This document shows, piece by piece, positions 1-6,968 of a stretch of DNA of 46,718 bases. Position 1 is the first letter of the stretch, and each line of letters begins with the position of its first letter. Made by a program: the position numbers and the translations under genes. A model generated the notes under the pieces. It saw nothing but the letters and a program-made list of their open reading frames with translations, did no database searches and had not been told where the DNA came from. Where the stretch lies: positions 1 through 46,718 of the forward strand of contig CAZQWJ010000005.1 in assembly GCA_964597265.1 (NCBI GenBank). Reading direction: 5' to 3'. This DNA comes from CAZQWJ01 sp964597265. Its GTDB lineage: Bacteria > Patescibacteriota > 4484-211 > JAGQKX01.

Positions 1-55
1 GAGCAAACGGCTGTTAACCGTTAGGTTGGTGGTTCGAGTCCACCCCGCGGAGCCA
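1..55 (+). tRNA. tRNA-Asn (GTT), 5' end cut by the window edge
   Basis: The anticodon stem AACGG (6-10) pairs with CCGTT (18-22) around the loop CTGTTAA, giving anticodon GTT at 13-15. The T stem GGTGG (28-32) pairs with CCACC (40-44) around TTCGAGT. The acceptor 3' strand CCGCGGA (45-51), discriminator G52 and an encoded CCA (53-55) follow. The D arm and acceptor 5' strand lie outside the window. Confidence 0.93.
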
Positions 56-62
56 CTAACTG

Positions 63-85
63 AAAATACCCTTAATGGGTATTTT
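63..85 (+). terminator. Terminator hairpin after tRNA-Asn
   Basis: AAAATACCC (63-71) and GGGTATTTT (77-85) form a perfect 9-bp stem with loop TTAAT, eight bases after the tRNA CCA. The 3' arm ends in a short T run, so this is the probable end of the tRNA transcript. Confidence 0.7.
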
Positions 86-110
86 AGTTGGTGCTCTGCG
101 TTGTTGAGTC

Positions 111-290
111 GAAGCTAAGCGAGTATAACGAGCGAGGTTCGCATATCAACAACATAGTCGTAGACTATGCTTGATATCTAGCTTGCGTCGCCCCACCCCG
201 CGGAGTCACGCTCAGGGTGGCTATATCGCGCTCAGCGCGAAGCCAGCTTCCACGGAAGCTACGAAATGGCTTGGCCATTGGGCGTTAGAA
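111..290. other. Hairpin-rich spacer with a near copy of the tRNA-Asn 3' end
   Basis: This stretch has no credible gene. Arms at 143-149/171-177 and 153-159/163-169 nest into one long stem, flanked by GAAGCTA (111-117) against TAGCTT (179-184). Bases 193-208 repeat tRNA bases 40-55 with one mismatch (15 of 16). After it come short palindromes of the types CGCGCT-AGCGCG, AGCTTCC-GGAAGCT and AATGGC-GCCATT. It could be a structured RNA, an integration scar or a decayed tRNA copy. The sequence does not decide. Confidence 0.5.
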
Positions 291-317
291 CTACACTAAA
301 CCTCTCATTGATACATA

Positions 318-346
318 TTGCCATATTAAACCTTTTGGGGTATTAT
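318..346 (+). promoter_or_regulatory. Promoter of the Fic gene
   Basis: -35 TTGCCA (318-323), 17-base spacer, -10 TATTAT (341-346). The ATG at 354 lies seven bases after the -10 box, so transcription should begin on or beside the start codon. Confidence 0.6.
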
Positions 347-353
347 CTTTAAT

Positions 354-1493
354 ATGGCAAATCATATTAAACTCCCTTTTTTAGGCGAATATGTCCAGCA
401 GTATGGGTATAAAAGCTACTCTCCCCCTAAAACTAATCGACCTTTTAGATGGAATGATGAAAAAATAGACGTACTATTAGAAGAGGCTGTTAGACTACTT
501 GGAGAATTAAATATCTATTCAAAACTCGTACCTGACGTTGATTTTTTTATTAAAATGCACGTGGTCAAAGAAGCAACCAGTTCAAGCAGAATCGAAGGTA
601 CAAAGACAGGTATTGAAGAAGCATTGTTGTCTGAAGATGAAATACGTCCCGATGAGCGTGATGATTGGGAAGAAGTTCAAAATTATATCAAAGCAATGAA
701 CTTTGCAATTTCTGCTCTTGCTGAGGTTCCCGTTTCAACCAGATTAATTAAGAAGATACATGAACAACTTCTCTCGGGTGTACGAGGTGAGCATAAACAA
801 CCAGGAACTATCAGAACTAGTCAGAACTGGATTGGAGGGTCTAATCCTACAGATGCTTTTTTTGTTCCTCCTCACCATGACGAAGTCTCTGAATTGCTCT
901 CTGATTTAGAGAAATACTGGCACAACGAGAATCTAGATATCCCTGTTTTAATCAAAGTAGCTGTGAGCCATTATCAATTTGAAACGATACATCCTTTTCT
1001 TGATGGAAACGGCCGGATTGGAAGGCTACTTATCGTGCTTCAGTTAATTAGCAAGGGCTATCTACAAAAACCAACCTTATATATATCAGACTTTTTTGAA
1101 AAAAATAGAAACTCCTATTACGACTCCTTAAACCAGGTCAGGAGCACAGGAGTGATCGACCAATGGATTAAGTTTTTCCTCAACGCTGTTATCGAAACAT
1201 GTCAACAAGGCGTTAAGACCTTTGATCAGATCATCCAGTTGAAGGAACAATATGACCGTAAAGTTCTATCACTTGGAGGCAGGGCGGAAAATGCTTCGCA
1301 GTTAATCAATGCACTGTATTCAAAACCAAGAATGCATGTGAATGAAGCGGCGGACGTGCTCAAAATCAGTTATGTTTCTGCCAACGATCTTACCAAGGAC
1401 ATGGTAAAAATAGGGTTATTGAAAGAAACAACAGGCTACTCAAGAAATCGCATCTACGCTTTACACGAATATTTAGAATTGTTTAAGAAATAG
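354..1493 (+). CDS. Fic family protein (probable AMPylating enzyme) with C-terminal winged helix
   Basis: Fic enzymes transfer nucleotide or phosphate moieties, usually AMP, onto hydroxyl side chains of target proteins. The catalytic motif HPFLDGNGRIGR is complete at residues 213-224, with the active histidine at 213. A class II type inhibitory motif, S-x-x-x-E-G, is at residues 77-82 in the N-terminal Fic_N region, so the enzyme is probably self-inhibited through Glu81. The last 70 or so residues look like a winged-helix DNA-binding domain, a common layout in stand-alone Fic proteins. At 379 residues the length is normal. There is no Shine-Dalgarno site, and the start fits the leaderless pattern. 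No antitoxin partner is adjacent. The target is unknown. Confidence 0.92.
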   Translation: MANHIKLPFLGEYVQQYGYKSYSPPKTNRPFRWNDEKIDVLLEEAVRLLGELNIYSKLVPDVDFFIKMHVVKEATSSSRIEGTKTGIEEALLSEDEIRPDERDDWEEVQNYIKAMNFAISALAEVPVSTRLIKKIHEQLLSGVRGEHKQPGTIRTSQNWIGGSNPTDAFFVPPHHDEVSELLSDLEKYWHNENLDIPVLIKVAVSHYQFETIHPFLDGNGRIGRLLIVLQLISKGYLQKPTLYISDFFEKNRNSYYDSLNQVRSTGVIDQWIKFFLNAVIETCQQGVKTFDQIIQLKEQYDRKVLSLGGRAENASQLINALYSKPRMHVNEAADVLKISYVSANDLTKDMVKIGLLKETTGYSRNRIYALHEYLELFKK

Positions 1494-1582
1494 CAAACCG
1501 GAAGTGAGGTGGAGAATAATTTCCCGGCTTCATTCTGCCCTACCCGGCTTTGGCTCGGCCCAATTGTGTTTATCTTTAGACC

Positions 1583-1611
1583 TTGGTAAATAGCACGATA
1601 ATTGGTATTAT
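1583..1611 (+). promoter_or_regulatory. Promoter of the radical SAM gene
   Basis: -35 TTGGTA (1583-1588), 17-base spacer, extended -10 TTGG-TATTAT (hexamer 1606-1611). Predicted initiation is near 1618, four bases before ATG 1622. A TTG at 1583 that could be read as an in-frame start is the first half of the -35 box. Confidence 0.6.
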
Positions 1612-1621
1612 TGCATTGTCT

Positions 1622-2806
1622 ATGCATCCACACGTGCGATCCAGCGAAAGACCACCTCGGCAAGAAGTTTTGCCACAACCACCAGTTAAAGGAAGCACCC
1701 CCGGCATAGTAGCGTTGCAACAAACACTCGAAGCCCCTATAGCAGTACGACAAGAACCAGACGCTGTCGGTGTCCCTGAGGTTGGAGGTCACTATGAACT
1801 AGCTCGCCCAGAGAAATTATCCAACCCCGAAGAGTTCGAAGCCATCTTGGCCAGACACGGACTAACCACTGATATGCCGGTAAGAATGTTAGCGTATGGA
1901 CGAAACAGAAAGGTTGGCCAAGAAGCTAGACCACTTTATTTTGGTGCCTTAATCTCTCCCGACGGGACACTCACCTCTCAAGCGAGAGTCCCCCAAACTA
2001 ATGCCTCGGAATTACCTCTCAATAGAATTATCTCTTTTGGAGAATGCAACGTTGCATGCCCATACTGCAAACGAGGCATGCAGTTCATTGACCAAGAAGG
2101 GAACCCTATTGTAGTCGTCAATGTTCCCCTACAAGGGATAGGTGAGATCGGAGAAGGCGCTATACAAAGAAATGAAACCGTTCGGTTCTCTGGCGGAGAT
2201 CCGATCATGTACCAGCGTCAAGTACTAGCGTTGGCGGAATACTATCACAGCGTACACGGCAAAAAATCGTCAGTGGCGCACAATGGCAGTGGGCCGGAAT
2301 GGATGAGAAGGCTAGCTCCATTTCTAGAATCTGCTGCTATTGATCTCAAGGCTACTCCTGAAAAAATCGGGGAAATAATGGGCCTTGATGAAAGAATACA
2401 ACAACAAGCAGGCCCCCGGCTCTATCAGAGGTCACTAGAGACACAAAGGATTCTGACTGAGAGTGGTGTCTTGGTTGATGTAAGAACACCTGTATTTGGT
2501 GATACTACACTTGAAGAGATGTTACGCTTAGCCCATGATATAGCAAATAACGATTTGGAAAGAACATTCTGGACATGGAGGATGTATAAGCAAGTCCAAG
2601 GGTGTGATTTTGTAGTGCCCGATGATCCAGATAAAATCTTGGAGATGATGACTAAGGTGTCTGCACAATACCCTCAGATCTGGATGGGAATGCGTGCCAA
2701 ATGGCATCAAGGAGGAATGGTTTTTGTCAAAGAAGGAAGAATCATCCAAGAGACATCCGATACTGCTGATTTTGAACCAGAAATCGGACTAGAAAAAGTC
2801 AGTTGA
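1622..2806 (+). CDS. Radical SAM protein
   Basis: The 394-residue protein has a radical SAM cysteine motif CNVACPYC (C-x3-C-x2-C, Cys142, Cys146 and Cys149) that should bind a [4Fe-4S] cluster and S-adenosylmethionine. It is followed by a glycine-rich FSGGDP segment typical of the SAM-binding second strand. Activating enzymes and modification enzymes share this plan; the substrate cannot be told. About 140 residues precede the cluster motif, which is longer than in minimal activases and may hold an accessory domain. The ATG at 1622 is preferred because a promoter ends just upstream of it. The gene is followed by a DUF2200 gene 17 bases downstream. Confidence 0.8.
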   Translation: MHPHVRSSERPPRQEVLPQPPVKGSTPGIVALQQTLEAPIAVRQEPDAVGVPEVGGHYELARPEKLSNPEEFEAILARHGLTTDMPVRMLAYGRNRKVGQEARPLYFGALISPDGTLTSQARVPQTNASELPLNRIISFGECNVACPYCKRGMQFIDQEGNPIVVVNVPLQGIGEIGEGAIQRNETVRFSGGDPIMYQRQVLALAEYYHSVHGKKSSVAHNGSGPEWMRRLAPFLESAAIDLKATPEKIGEIMGLDERIQQQAGPRLYQRSLETQRILTESGVLVDVRTPVFGDTTLEEMLRLAHDIANNDLERTFWTWRMYKQVQGCDFVVPDDPDKILEMMTKVSAQYPQIWMGMRAKWHQGGMVFVKEGRIIQETSDTADFEPEIGLEKVS

Positions 2807-2823
2807 CGTAAAAATAAAAAACC

Positions 2824-3186
2824 ATGAAACAAGACGGTAATCATCGAATCTATACCATGAGCGTTGCTAGCGTTTATCCTTTTTATGTAGCAAAAGCAGA
2901 GAAAAAAGGGCGTACCAAGAAAGAAGTTGATGAGATCATCCGTTGGTTGACTGGCTATAGCCAGAAGGAGTTAGAGGCGCAGCTGGAAAAACAGACAGAC
3001 TTTGAAACTTTTTTTGCCCAAGCTCCTCAGCTCAATCCCGCGAGGACTTTGATCAAAGGTGTGATCTGTGGTGTTCGGGTAGAAGACATTCAAGACCCAG
3101 TTGTGCAGTCGGTACGTTATTTGGATAAGCTAATCGATGAGTTGGCAAAAGGCAAAGCGATGGAGAAAATTTTGCGGAACGAATAA
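2824..3186 (+). CDS. DUF2200 family protein
   Basis: The 120-residue protein matches the small cytoplasmic DUF2200 family throughout. The signature segments are HRIYTMSVASVYPFYVAKAE, KGRTKKEVDEIIRWLTGYS, and a C-terminal VRYLDKLIDELAKGK helix. The molecular function of the family is not established. It sits 17 bases behind the radical SAM gene and may be cotranscribed. No strong ribosome-binding site is seen. The length is that of the family, so the gene appears intact. Confidence 0.85.
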   Translation: MKQDGNHRIYTMSVASVYPFYVAKAEKKGRTKKEVDEIIRWLTGYSQKELEAQLEKQTDFETFFAQAPQLNPARTLIKGVICGVRVEDIQDPVVQSVRYLDKLIDELAKGKAMEKILRNE

Positions 3187-3201
3187 GTCTTTGGGCAATC
3201 A

Positions 3202-3540
3202 TTACGATTTCTTTTGAGATCGTTTTTCAAGTATCCACTTTTGTGAAGCGCTAATCGGCTTGTCCGTGCGGTGTATGCAACCGATCCAGCAACACGGCCG
3301 ACGTTTTCCTTCCTGTAACTCTATGATAGTCCGTTCAATGTGATTTTTTCGTGTCTCAGGTTGCTTAACGCTAATATTCCAACAAATCCACTCATTGCGC
3401 GCGAGAGGTGTAAGACTTTCCCATGCTACTTGCGCCGCTGGGACAGAAGTAAGCGCGCTTTGTAAGTCTGCTGGCATTTTGTGTACAGTACCGCCGGCAA
3501 TCTTGTGGTGAGCTTGTCGAACCATTTTCTCTTTGGACAT
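3202..3540 (-). CDS. YdeI/OmpD-associated family protein
   Basis: The 112-residue protein contains the YdeI/OmpD-associated C-terminal pattern: MPADLQSAL, LTPLARNEWICWN and KPETRKNHIERTIIELQEGKR-like segments. Members have been linked with envelope stress or bacteriocin protection in enterics, but the biochemistry is unclear. The family match begins near residue 18. Before it, MVRQAHH (residues 6-12) reads through a short sequence I recognise as a dispersed repeat in many bacterial genomes, so the N-terminus may be a repeat insertion or the true start may lie further in. The gene converges on the DUF2200 gene. Confidence 0.75.
   Translation of the reverse strand: MSKEKMVRQAHHKIAGGTVHKMPADLQSALTSVPAAQVAWESLTPLARNEWICWNISVKQPETRKNHIERTIIELQEGKRRPCCWIGCIHRTDKPISASQKWILEKRSQKKS
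3502..3525 (-). repeat. Short dispersed repeat inside the YdeI-like gene
   Basis: On the minus strand the sequence begins ATGGTTCGACAAGCTCACCA and is translated MVRQAHH in the host frame. From memory this stretch recurs in many unrelated bacterial genomes as a small interspersed repeat. Only one copy is in this window, so repeat status is recalled knowledge, not shown here. Confidence 0.4.
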
Positions 3541-3630
3541 AAAGTCATTGTAACCCAGTCAATATTTTGATTCAAATCCTTATTACCACGGCACCTTTAC
3601 GACAACCAAAACCGACAGCCGTAACTGTTA

Positions 3631-3694
3631 TTTACAAAAATAGATGCTATGGGGTACAATCGAGCCTAACAAATCCATGAGGATTTGTCTTTTT
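3631..3694 (+). promoter_or_regulatory. Promoter and leader hairpin with U tract upstream of the orphan operon
   Basis: -35 TTTACA (3631-3636), 18-base spacer, -10 TACAAT (3655-3660). Just after the predicted start, ACAAATCC (3669-3676) and GGATTTGT (3681-3688) form an 8-bp stem with loop ATGA, followed by CTTTTT (3689-3694). That is a compact intrinsic-terminator shape between promoter and gene, so it may act as an attenuator or a short RNA. Confidence 0.5.
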
Positions 3695-3723
3695 AACAAT
3701 CTGGCCAAAAAGGAGATTTAGAA

Positions 3724-4062
3724 ATGTTGACTGGGTATTCACTGAGTCTTTGTGTAAAAGACATCATAGGAGGACGTGTCCCCTATGAGGAAGTCAAGGA
3801 GATCATTGCCGGCACGGCAGTCGAAGAATACAGTGGGTGGAAACAAGTTTTGGCATACTATCAAATCCACTTCTGGTACCGCGCCCCGGAAGAAGGCGCC
3901 CGAATTGCTTGGCGGTTGATCGATGAAGGAAAAATCTCTCAACCTCGTCTGGAAGGAAGGCCCTACCCGGATTTATCTGGTGGTGGCGGTCCGAAGCACT
4001 GGAAGGACGAAAAAGGGAGTTATTACAATCCCTATCAACAAGGAGAAAACGATCATGATTGA
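3724..4062 (+). CDS. Orphan 112-residue protein, first gene of a two-gene operon
   Basis: I do not recognise a family. The ATG follows a clear Shine-Dalgarno site (AAGGAG, about 10 bases upstream) and a 60-base leader with a terminator-like hairpin. The first 80 residues look folded and rich in aromatic and charged residues (WKQVLAYYQIHFWYRAPEEG). The tail is Gly/Pro/Tyr-rich with a GGGGPKHW stretch and looks disordered. There is no signal peptide or membrane segment. The 3' end overlaps the next gene by 8 bases, so a link with that small membrane protein is likely. Confidence 0.65.
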   Translation: MLTGYSLSLCVKDIIGGRVPYEEVKEIIAGTAVEEYSGWKQVLAYYQIHFWYRAPEEGARIAWRLIDEGKISQPRLEGRPYPDLSGGGGPKHWKDEKGSYYNPYQQGENDHD

Positions 4063-4327
4063 ACATTTCAAATTCGGAGATTTTGTCAAAGCGTTGCTCA
4101 AGACGTGGCAAGGCTTAGTGGCCCTGCTTCTGTTGGTTGCGCTGGCAGGCGCAACCATATGGGCATTTGCCACGGGCAACATTGCCCTGGGAGCTATCTT
4201 GCTCCTGGCGACCGTTGCCTATGGCGTTGCGCTTTTCTACCTTATGGCCTGGGCGTTTGCCTTGGCCATGTTCATAGGAGCAGTTCTGGGGGTCATCCTC
4301 AGAGGCCTGTTCCCGTATATGCGTTAA
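4055..4327 (+). CDS. Small membrane protein (90 residues, two TM segments)
   Basis: After an amphipathic start (MIEHFKFGDFVKALLKTWQG) come two long hydrophobic stretches, about residues 20-40 and 42-80. The second is long enough for one or two spans. The ATG at 4055 has AAGGAG about 11 bases upstream inside the preceding gene and overlaps its last 8 bases. A longer frame beginning at 3923 shadows the upstream gene and was not used. A strong terminator follows. No family recognised. Confidence 0.75.
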   Translation: MIEHFKFGDFVKALLKTWQGLVALLLLVALAGATIWAFATGNIALGAILLLATVAYGVALFYLMAWAFALAMFIGAVLGVILRGLFPYMR

Positions 4328-4340
4328 AGCTCCGTCTACG

Positions 4341-4375
4341 GGGGCCTCGGATTCATTTCCGAGGCCCCTTTTTTT
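4341..4375 (+). terminator. Intrinsic terminator of the orphan operon
   Basis: GGGGCCTCGGA (4341-4351) and TCCGAGGCCCC (4358-4368) form a perfect 11-bp GC-rich stem with loop TTCATT, followed by T7. Confidence 0.93.
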
Positions 4376-4513
4376 ATTCAACCCCTCGTACAAAACTGAT
4401 GAAATTGCCAACCTCCCACCAGAAGGCGGGCAGGCTCGCACCACAAAGAGCCACACTCAAGACTGGAGATTCATATTGTGCTAAACAACGACCACTATTA
4501 CAATTAAGGTAGC

Positions 4514-4936
4514 ATGCCAAAACTTAATTCAAGTAAATGCAATACATGCAATTTTGAAACAAGCAGTAGTTCGGGCGGTTACATGTATGTCATGGACGAG
4601 CAAGGCAATAAGGTCGTTTGTCGTCACCCTGGAGAATCCCCTGTCATAGCCAAAACCTTAGGTATCCCACTAGATGATGTATCTGCATGGATGCTCATGA
4701 AATACGACAAAATATCTGAGGAAACAAAACAGAAAATTGAAGACAACATAGGGATGCGACTGCAATATATCTGCCTAAACTGCCTTGCAGAAAACTATCT
4801 TGACAAAAATAACGAAGAGATGAAGTGTGCCGAATGCGGATCAACCGAGCTGAAATACGTTGCTGAGCTGGTACACAATACCTGTCCAAAATGTCACAAA
4901 GGAACCATTGAAATAGTTGATAGAGGTGTAAGTTGA
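4514..4936 (+). CDS. Zinc-ribbon protein of unknown function
   Basis: The 140-residue protein carries four C-x2-C pairs: Cys9/12, Cys87/90, Cys105/108 and Cys124/127, plus Cys36. The pairs at 87-127 look like one or two rubredoxin-like zinc ribbons, as in nucleic-acid-binding or metal-chaperone proteins. Residues 40-80 form a predicted helical insert with no recognised motif. A TACAAT box at 4499-4504 ends nine bases before the ATG, so the mRNA probably has almost no leader. There is no signal peptide. I cannot place it in a named family. Confidence 0.75.
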   Translation: MPKLNSSKCNTCNFETSSSSGGYMYVMDEQGNKVVCRHPGESPVIAKTLGIPLDDVSAWMLMKYDKISEETKQKIEDNIGMRLQYICLNCLAENYLDKNNEEMKCAECGSTELKYVAELVHNTCPKCHKGTIEIVDRGVS

Positions 4937-5004
4937 CCCCTCACCCGCTAACTCTTACGTAAACGATCCACCAAAACACACTATGGGTGATTATTCTCCG
5001 CTTT

Positions 5005-5015
5005 TATAATATAAT
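5005..5015 (+). promoter_or_regulatory. -10 region of the 5069/5761 operon
   Basis: Two overlapping TATAAT hexamers (5005-5010 and 5010-5015) lie about 55 bases before the GTG start. The -35 region is weak. The leader carries AAGGAGG just before the start codon. Confidence 0.45.
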
Positions 5016-5068
5016 CCCCTCCTAGTGACCTTAGACCTTTAACAACCCCCAAAAGCAAGGAGGAATCC

Positions 5069-5773
5069 GTGAATTTTTTAGAACTGTTCGAAGAGTTGTA
5101 CTACCTTTCGCGGGAGAGCACCCAGACGTTAGTCAACGCATTCGAAAAGCATTTCGAAGATGTCACCACATTGATCTTGTACCTGTGGAAAACCGAAGAT
5201 CCATGGAACAAACTACGGAGAAAAGTAGATCCGCACCCTATTTTCGTCACTCGCTTTATATACCAACGTCTGACGAAGCTGGGTTACGCCGTGCCACCTG
5301 TCACACCTGATTCGCGTCTCTCTGATTTTCAGTGGGATGTGATCCAGGTCCTTCGTAACAACCCCGTGGAGCGTTTCACCTCTCGTGAGGTTGCAGAGGC
5401 TATGGGGCGGGAAGATGTCGGAACAGTAACCCGCGCACTCAACGCACTCACCGACGGGTGCACTGGCGTAGTCCGAGACACGGACGCGAGAGATGTGGAT
5501 CGATTCTGCTGGCCGGCACATGCCTGGGAAGGCACTGCTTTTGACCAGCAGATGGCATTGGCTACCAATACCGCTATGTGGAACAGGCAACGGCTATTGA
5601 GCCTGCTTGCGCGCATTCGTTTGCTGGAACAACAAATCACCGCTGGGCAAAAAACGCTCGCAGCAACGCAGCAGATCGTCGATGCGCTAAGCGAGGAGGC
5701 TCAACGCCTCCTCGAAGAAACTCGCCTTTTCGAACAAACGCATGAAAAAGGAGGAATATCATGCAAATCTTGA
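5069..5773 (+). CDS. Orphan protein with helix-turn-helix-like core and C-terminal coiled coil
   Basis: The 234-residue protein starts with GTG behind a strong AAGGAGG. Residues 85-135 (FQWDVIQVLRNNP, FTSREVAEAMG, VTRALNALTDG) read like a winged-helix domain of the kind that senses or binds DNA. Residues 165-225 are a long Leu/Gln/Glu-rich heptad stretch, probably a coiled coil. The N-terminal 80 residues are helical with no recognised motif. The stop lies 13 bases inside the next gene, a membrane protein, so the two are translationally coupled and probably work together. No known family was recognised; a regulator or adaptor role is inference. Confidence 0.65.
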   Translation: MNFLELFEELYYLSRESTQTLVNAFEKHFEDVTTLILYLWKTEDPWNKLRRKVDPHPIFVTRFIYQRLTKLGYAVPPVTPDSRLSDFQWDVIQVLRNNPVERFTSREVAEAMGREDVGTVTRALNALTDGCTGVVRDTDARDVDRFCWPAHAWEGTAFDQQMALATNTAMWNRQRLLSLLARIRLLEQQITAGQKTLAATQQIVDALSEEAQRLLEETRLFEQTHEKGGISCKS

Positions 5774-6894
5774 TCCCTGATCTCGACTTTACCGGAGGTT
5801 CGATACCAGTTCAGTGGTGTCTGAACCGCAAGGAGAGGGCGCGTGTGGCAGATCGCAGTATCGAGGACTACTCGGTGCTACTGGTAGTCACGCGTGCAGG
5901 TACAGAGGCCCAACGCATACTCGTACCCTTGGGCGACATCAAACACTATGTCGCGTTCTACCGGCCAGGGGAACATACACTACATGCGTTTCTATTGGTC
6001 GCGCACCCCGGACGAAAGAGCCGTGATATCAAGAAACGCCTCTTTGCACGGACTAGATACGGCCGGTATGAACTCGATGTGGTGGACAATGACGATCACC
6101 CCACTGATTCTTGGTACTGGCCATGCGAAGTGATGGGACACGATCAGATCACCATCGACGTCCCCAAGGAATACTTCGCCAAGGATCCCCCGCGTTGGCT
6201 TGCAAGGTGGGCCACGTTTACATCTGGGCCACTACGGGACCAATGCGACTTCAGACGCCGCCTGCTGTATGCGTTTACCCTACAGCCAGTGTTTGTAGCG
6301 ATCATCGTAGCCATCCGGCTGGTGCTTGCCTTCTTCTGCGGTGTCTATTTGGGGTACCGTGGTGTCAACTGGAAGGCGGCGTTTGCCATCGACCAGTATT
6401 CCACGGGAGATATATGGGCATATACTGAGGCCAGGTGGGCGCAAAGCAGAGAGCGACGCCGTTCCATCTGGTATCTTGAGGACCGGCAAGGTCGTCCTCG
6501 CCCATTTTTCCTGTGGGCATTGTACCCACCGGTTCTCACATTATTGGCGATGATTACGCTGTTTTCGCAAGAAGGGCAGATCATACCGCTGCTAATTGTC
6601 ATAGGTACTTTGGCGGCGGCATTGTTCACCGCCCAGTACCTGGTGACGCCGCTGGTTCGCAATGTACGTCACTTCGCATGGATGGCCAGGCCATTCACGT
6701 GGGTGTGGTCTATCCTGAGTGCGAGATTCTCGGCACACAGAGAAGTGGTTCAGCGACACGACACCGAAGAGGCCGTGGAGCTGCTTTCCTGCACGTTCCC
6801 AGAGCGATATGGCGCCGTCGAACTGCCCGACAGGACAGTCCACCTGAGAGTCCAAAAAATCAAGGCTAAGGTTTGTCGGCCATACCGTCATTGA
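5761..6894 (+). CDS. Orphan membrane protein, 377 residues
   Basis: The ATG has AAAGGAGG upstream within the end of the preceding gene. The first 170 residues are soluble and beta-rich in appearance. Membrane segments follow near residues 175-200 (FVAIIVAIRLVLAFFCGVYL), 245-263 and 270-295. The last 60 residues are basic and cytoplasmic by the positive-inside rule. No catalytic motif or named family is recognised. Codon use is more GC-rich than in nearby leaderless genes. Together with the 234-residue partner it forms an isolated operon closed by a strong terminator. Confidence 0.7.
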   Translation: MQILIPDLDFTGGSIPVQWCLNRKERARVADRSIEDYSVLLVVTRAGTEAQRILVPLGDIKHYVAFYRPGEHTLHAFLLVAHPGRKSRDIKKRLFARTRYGRYELDVVDNDDHPTDSWYWPCEVMGHDQITIDVPKEYFAKDPPRWLARWATFTSGPLRDQCDFRRRLLYAFTLQPVFVAIIVAIRLVLAFFCGVYLGYRGVNWKAAFAIDQYSTGDIWAYTEARWAQSRERRRSIWYLEDRQGRPRPFFLWALYPPVLTLLAMITLFSQEGQIIPLLIVIGTLAAALFTAQYLVTPLVRNVRHFAWMARPFTWVWSILSARFSAHREVVQRHDTEEAVELLSCTFPERYGAVELPDRTVHLRVQKIKAKVCRPYRH

Positions 6895-6913
6895 CGTCGA
6901 CCGACACACGTGA

Positions 6914-6947
6914 GGGTCATGCTGCAATAGCAGCATGACCCTTTTTT
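6914..6947 (+). terminator. Intrinsic terminator of the 5069/5761 operon
   Basis: GGGTCATGCTGC (6914-6925) pairs perfectly with GCAGCATGACCC (6930-6941) around AATA, followed by T6. Confidence 0.92.
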
Positions 6948-6968
6948 ATTGACTCACTATCACCGAAA

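Noticed and set aside
354..1493. Fic/antitoxin toxin module
   Set aside because: The inhibitory motif lies within the Fic protein itself and no small antitoxin gene is adjacent.
1583..1621. TTG start giving the radical SAM protein 13 extra residues
   Set aside because: The TTG is part of the -35 box TTGGTA and the -10 box lies downstream of it, so the mRNA would start after this codon.
1454..1792. Minus-strand frame of 112 residues
   Set aside because: It overlaps the ends of the Fic and radical SAM genes, has no start signal and resembles no family.
4105..4512. Plus-strand frame of 135 residues
   Set aside because: It runs through the small membrane gene in another frame and across a strong terminator.
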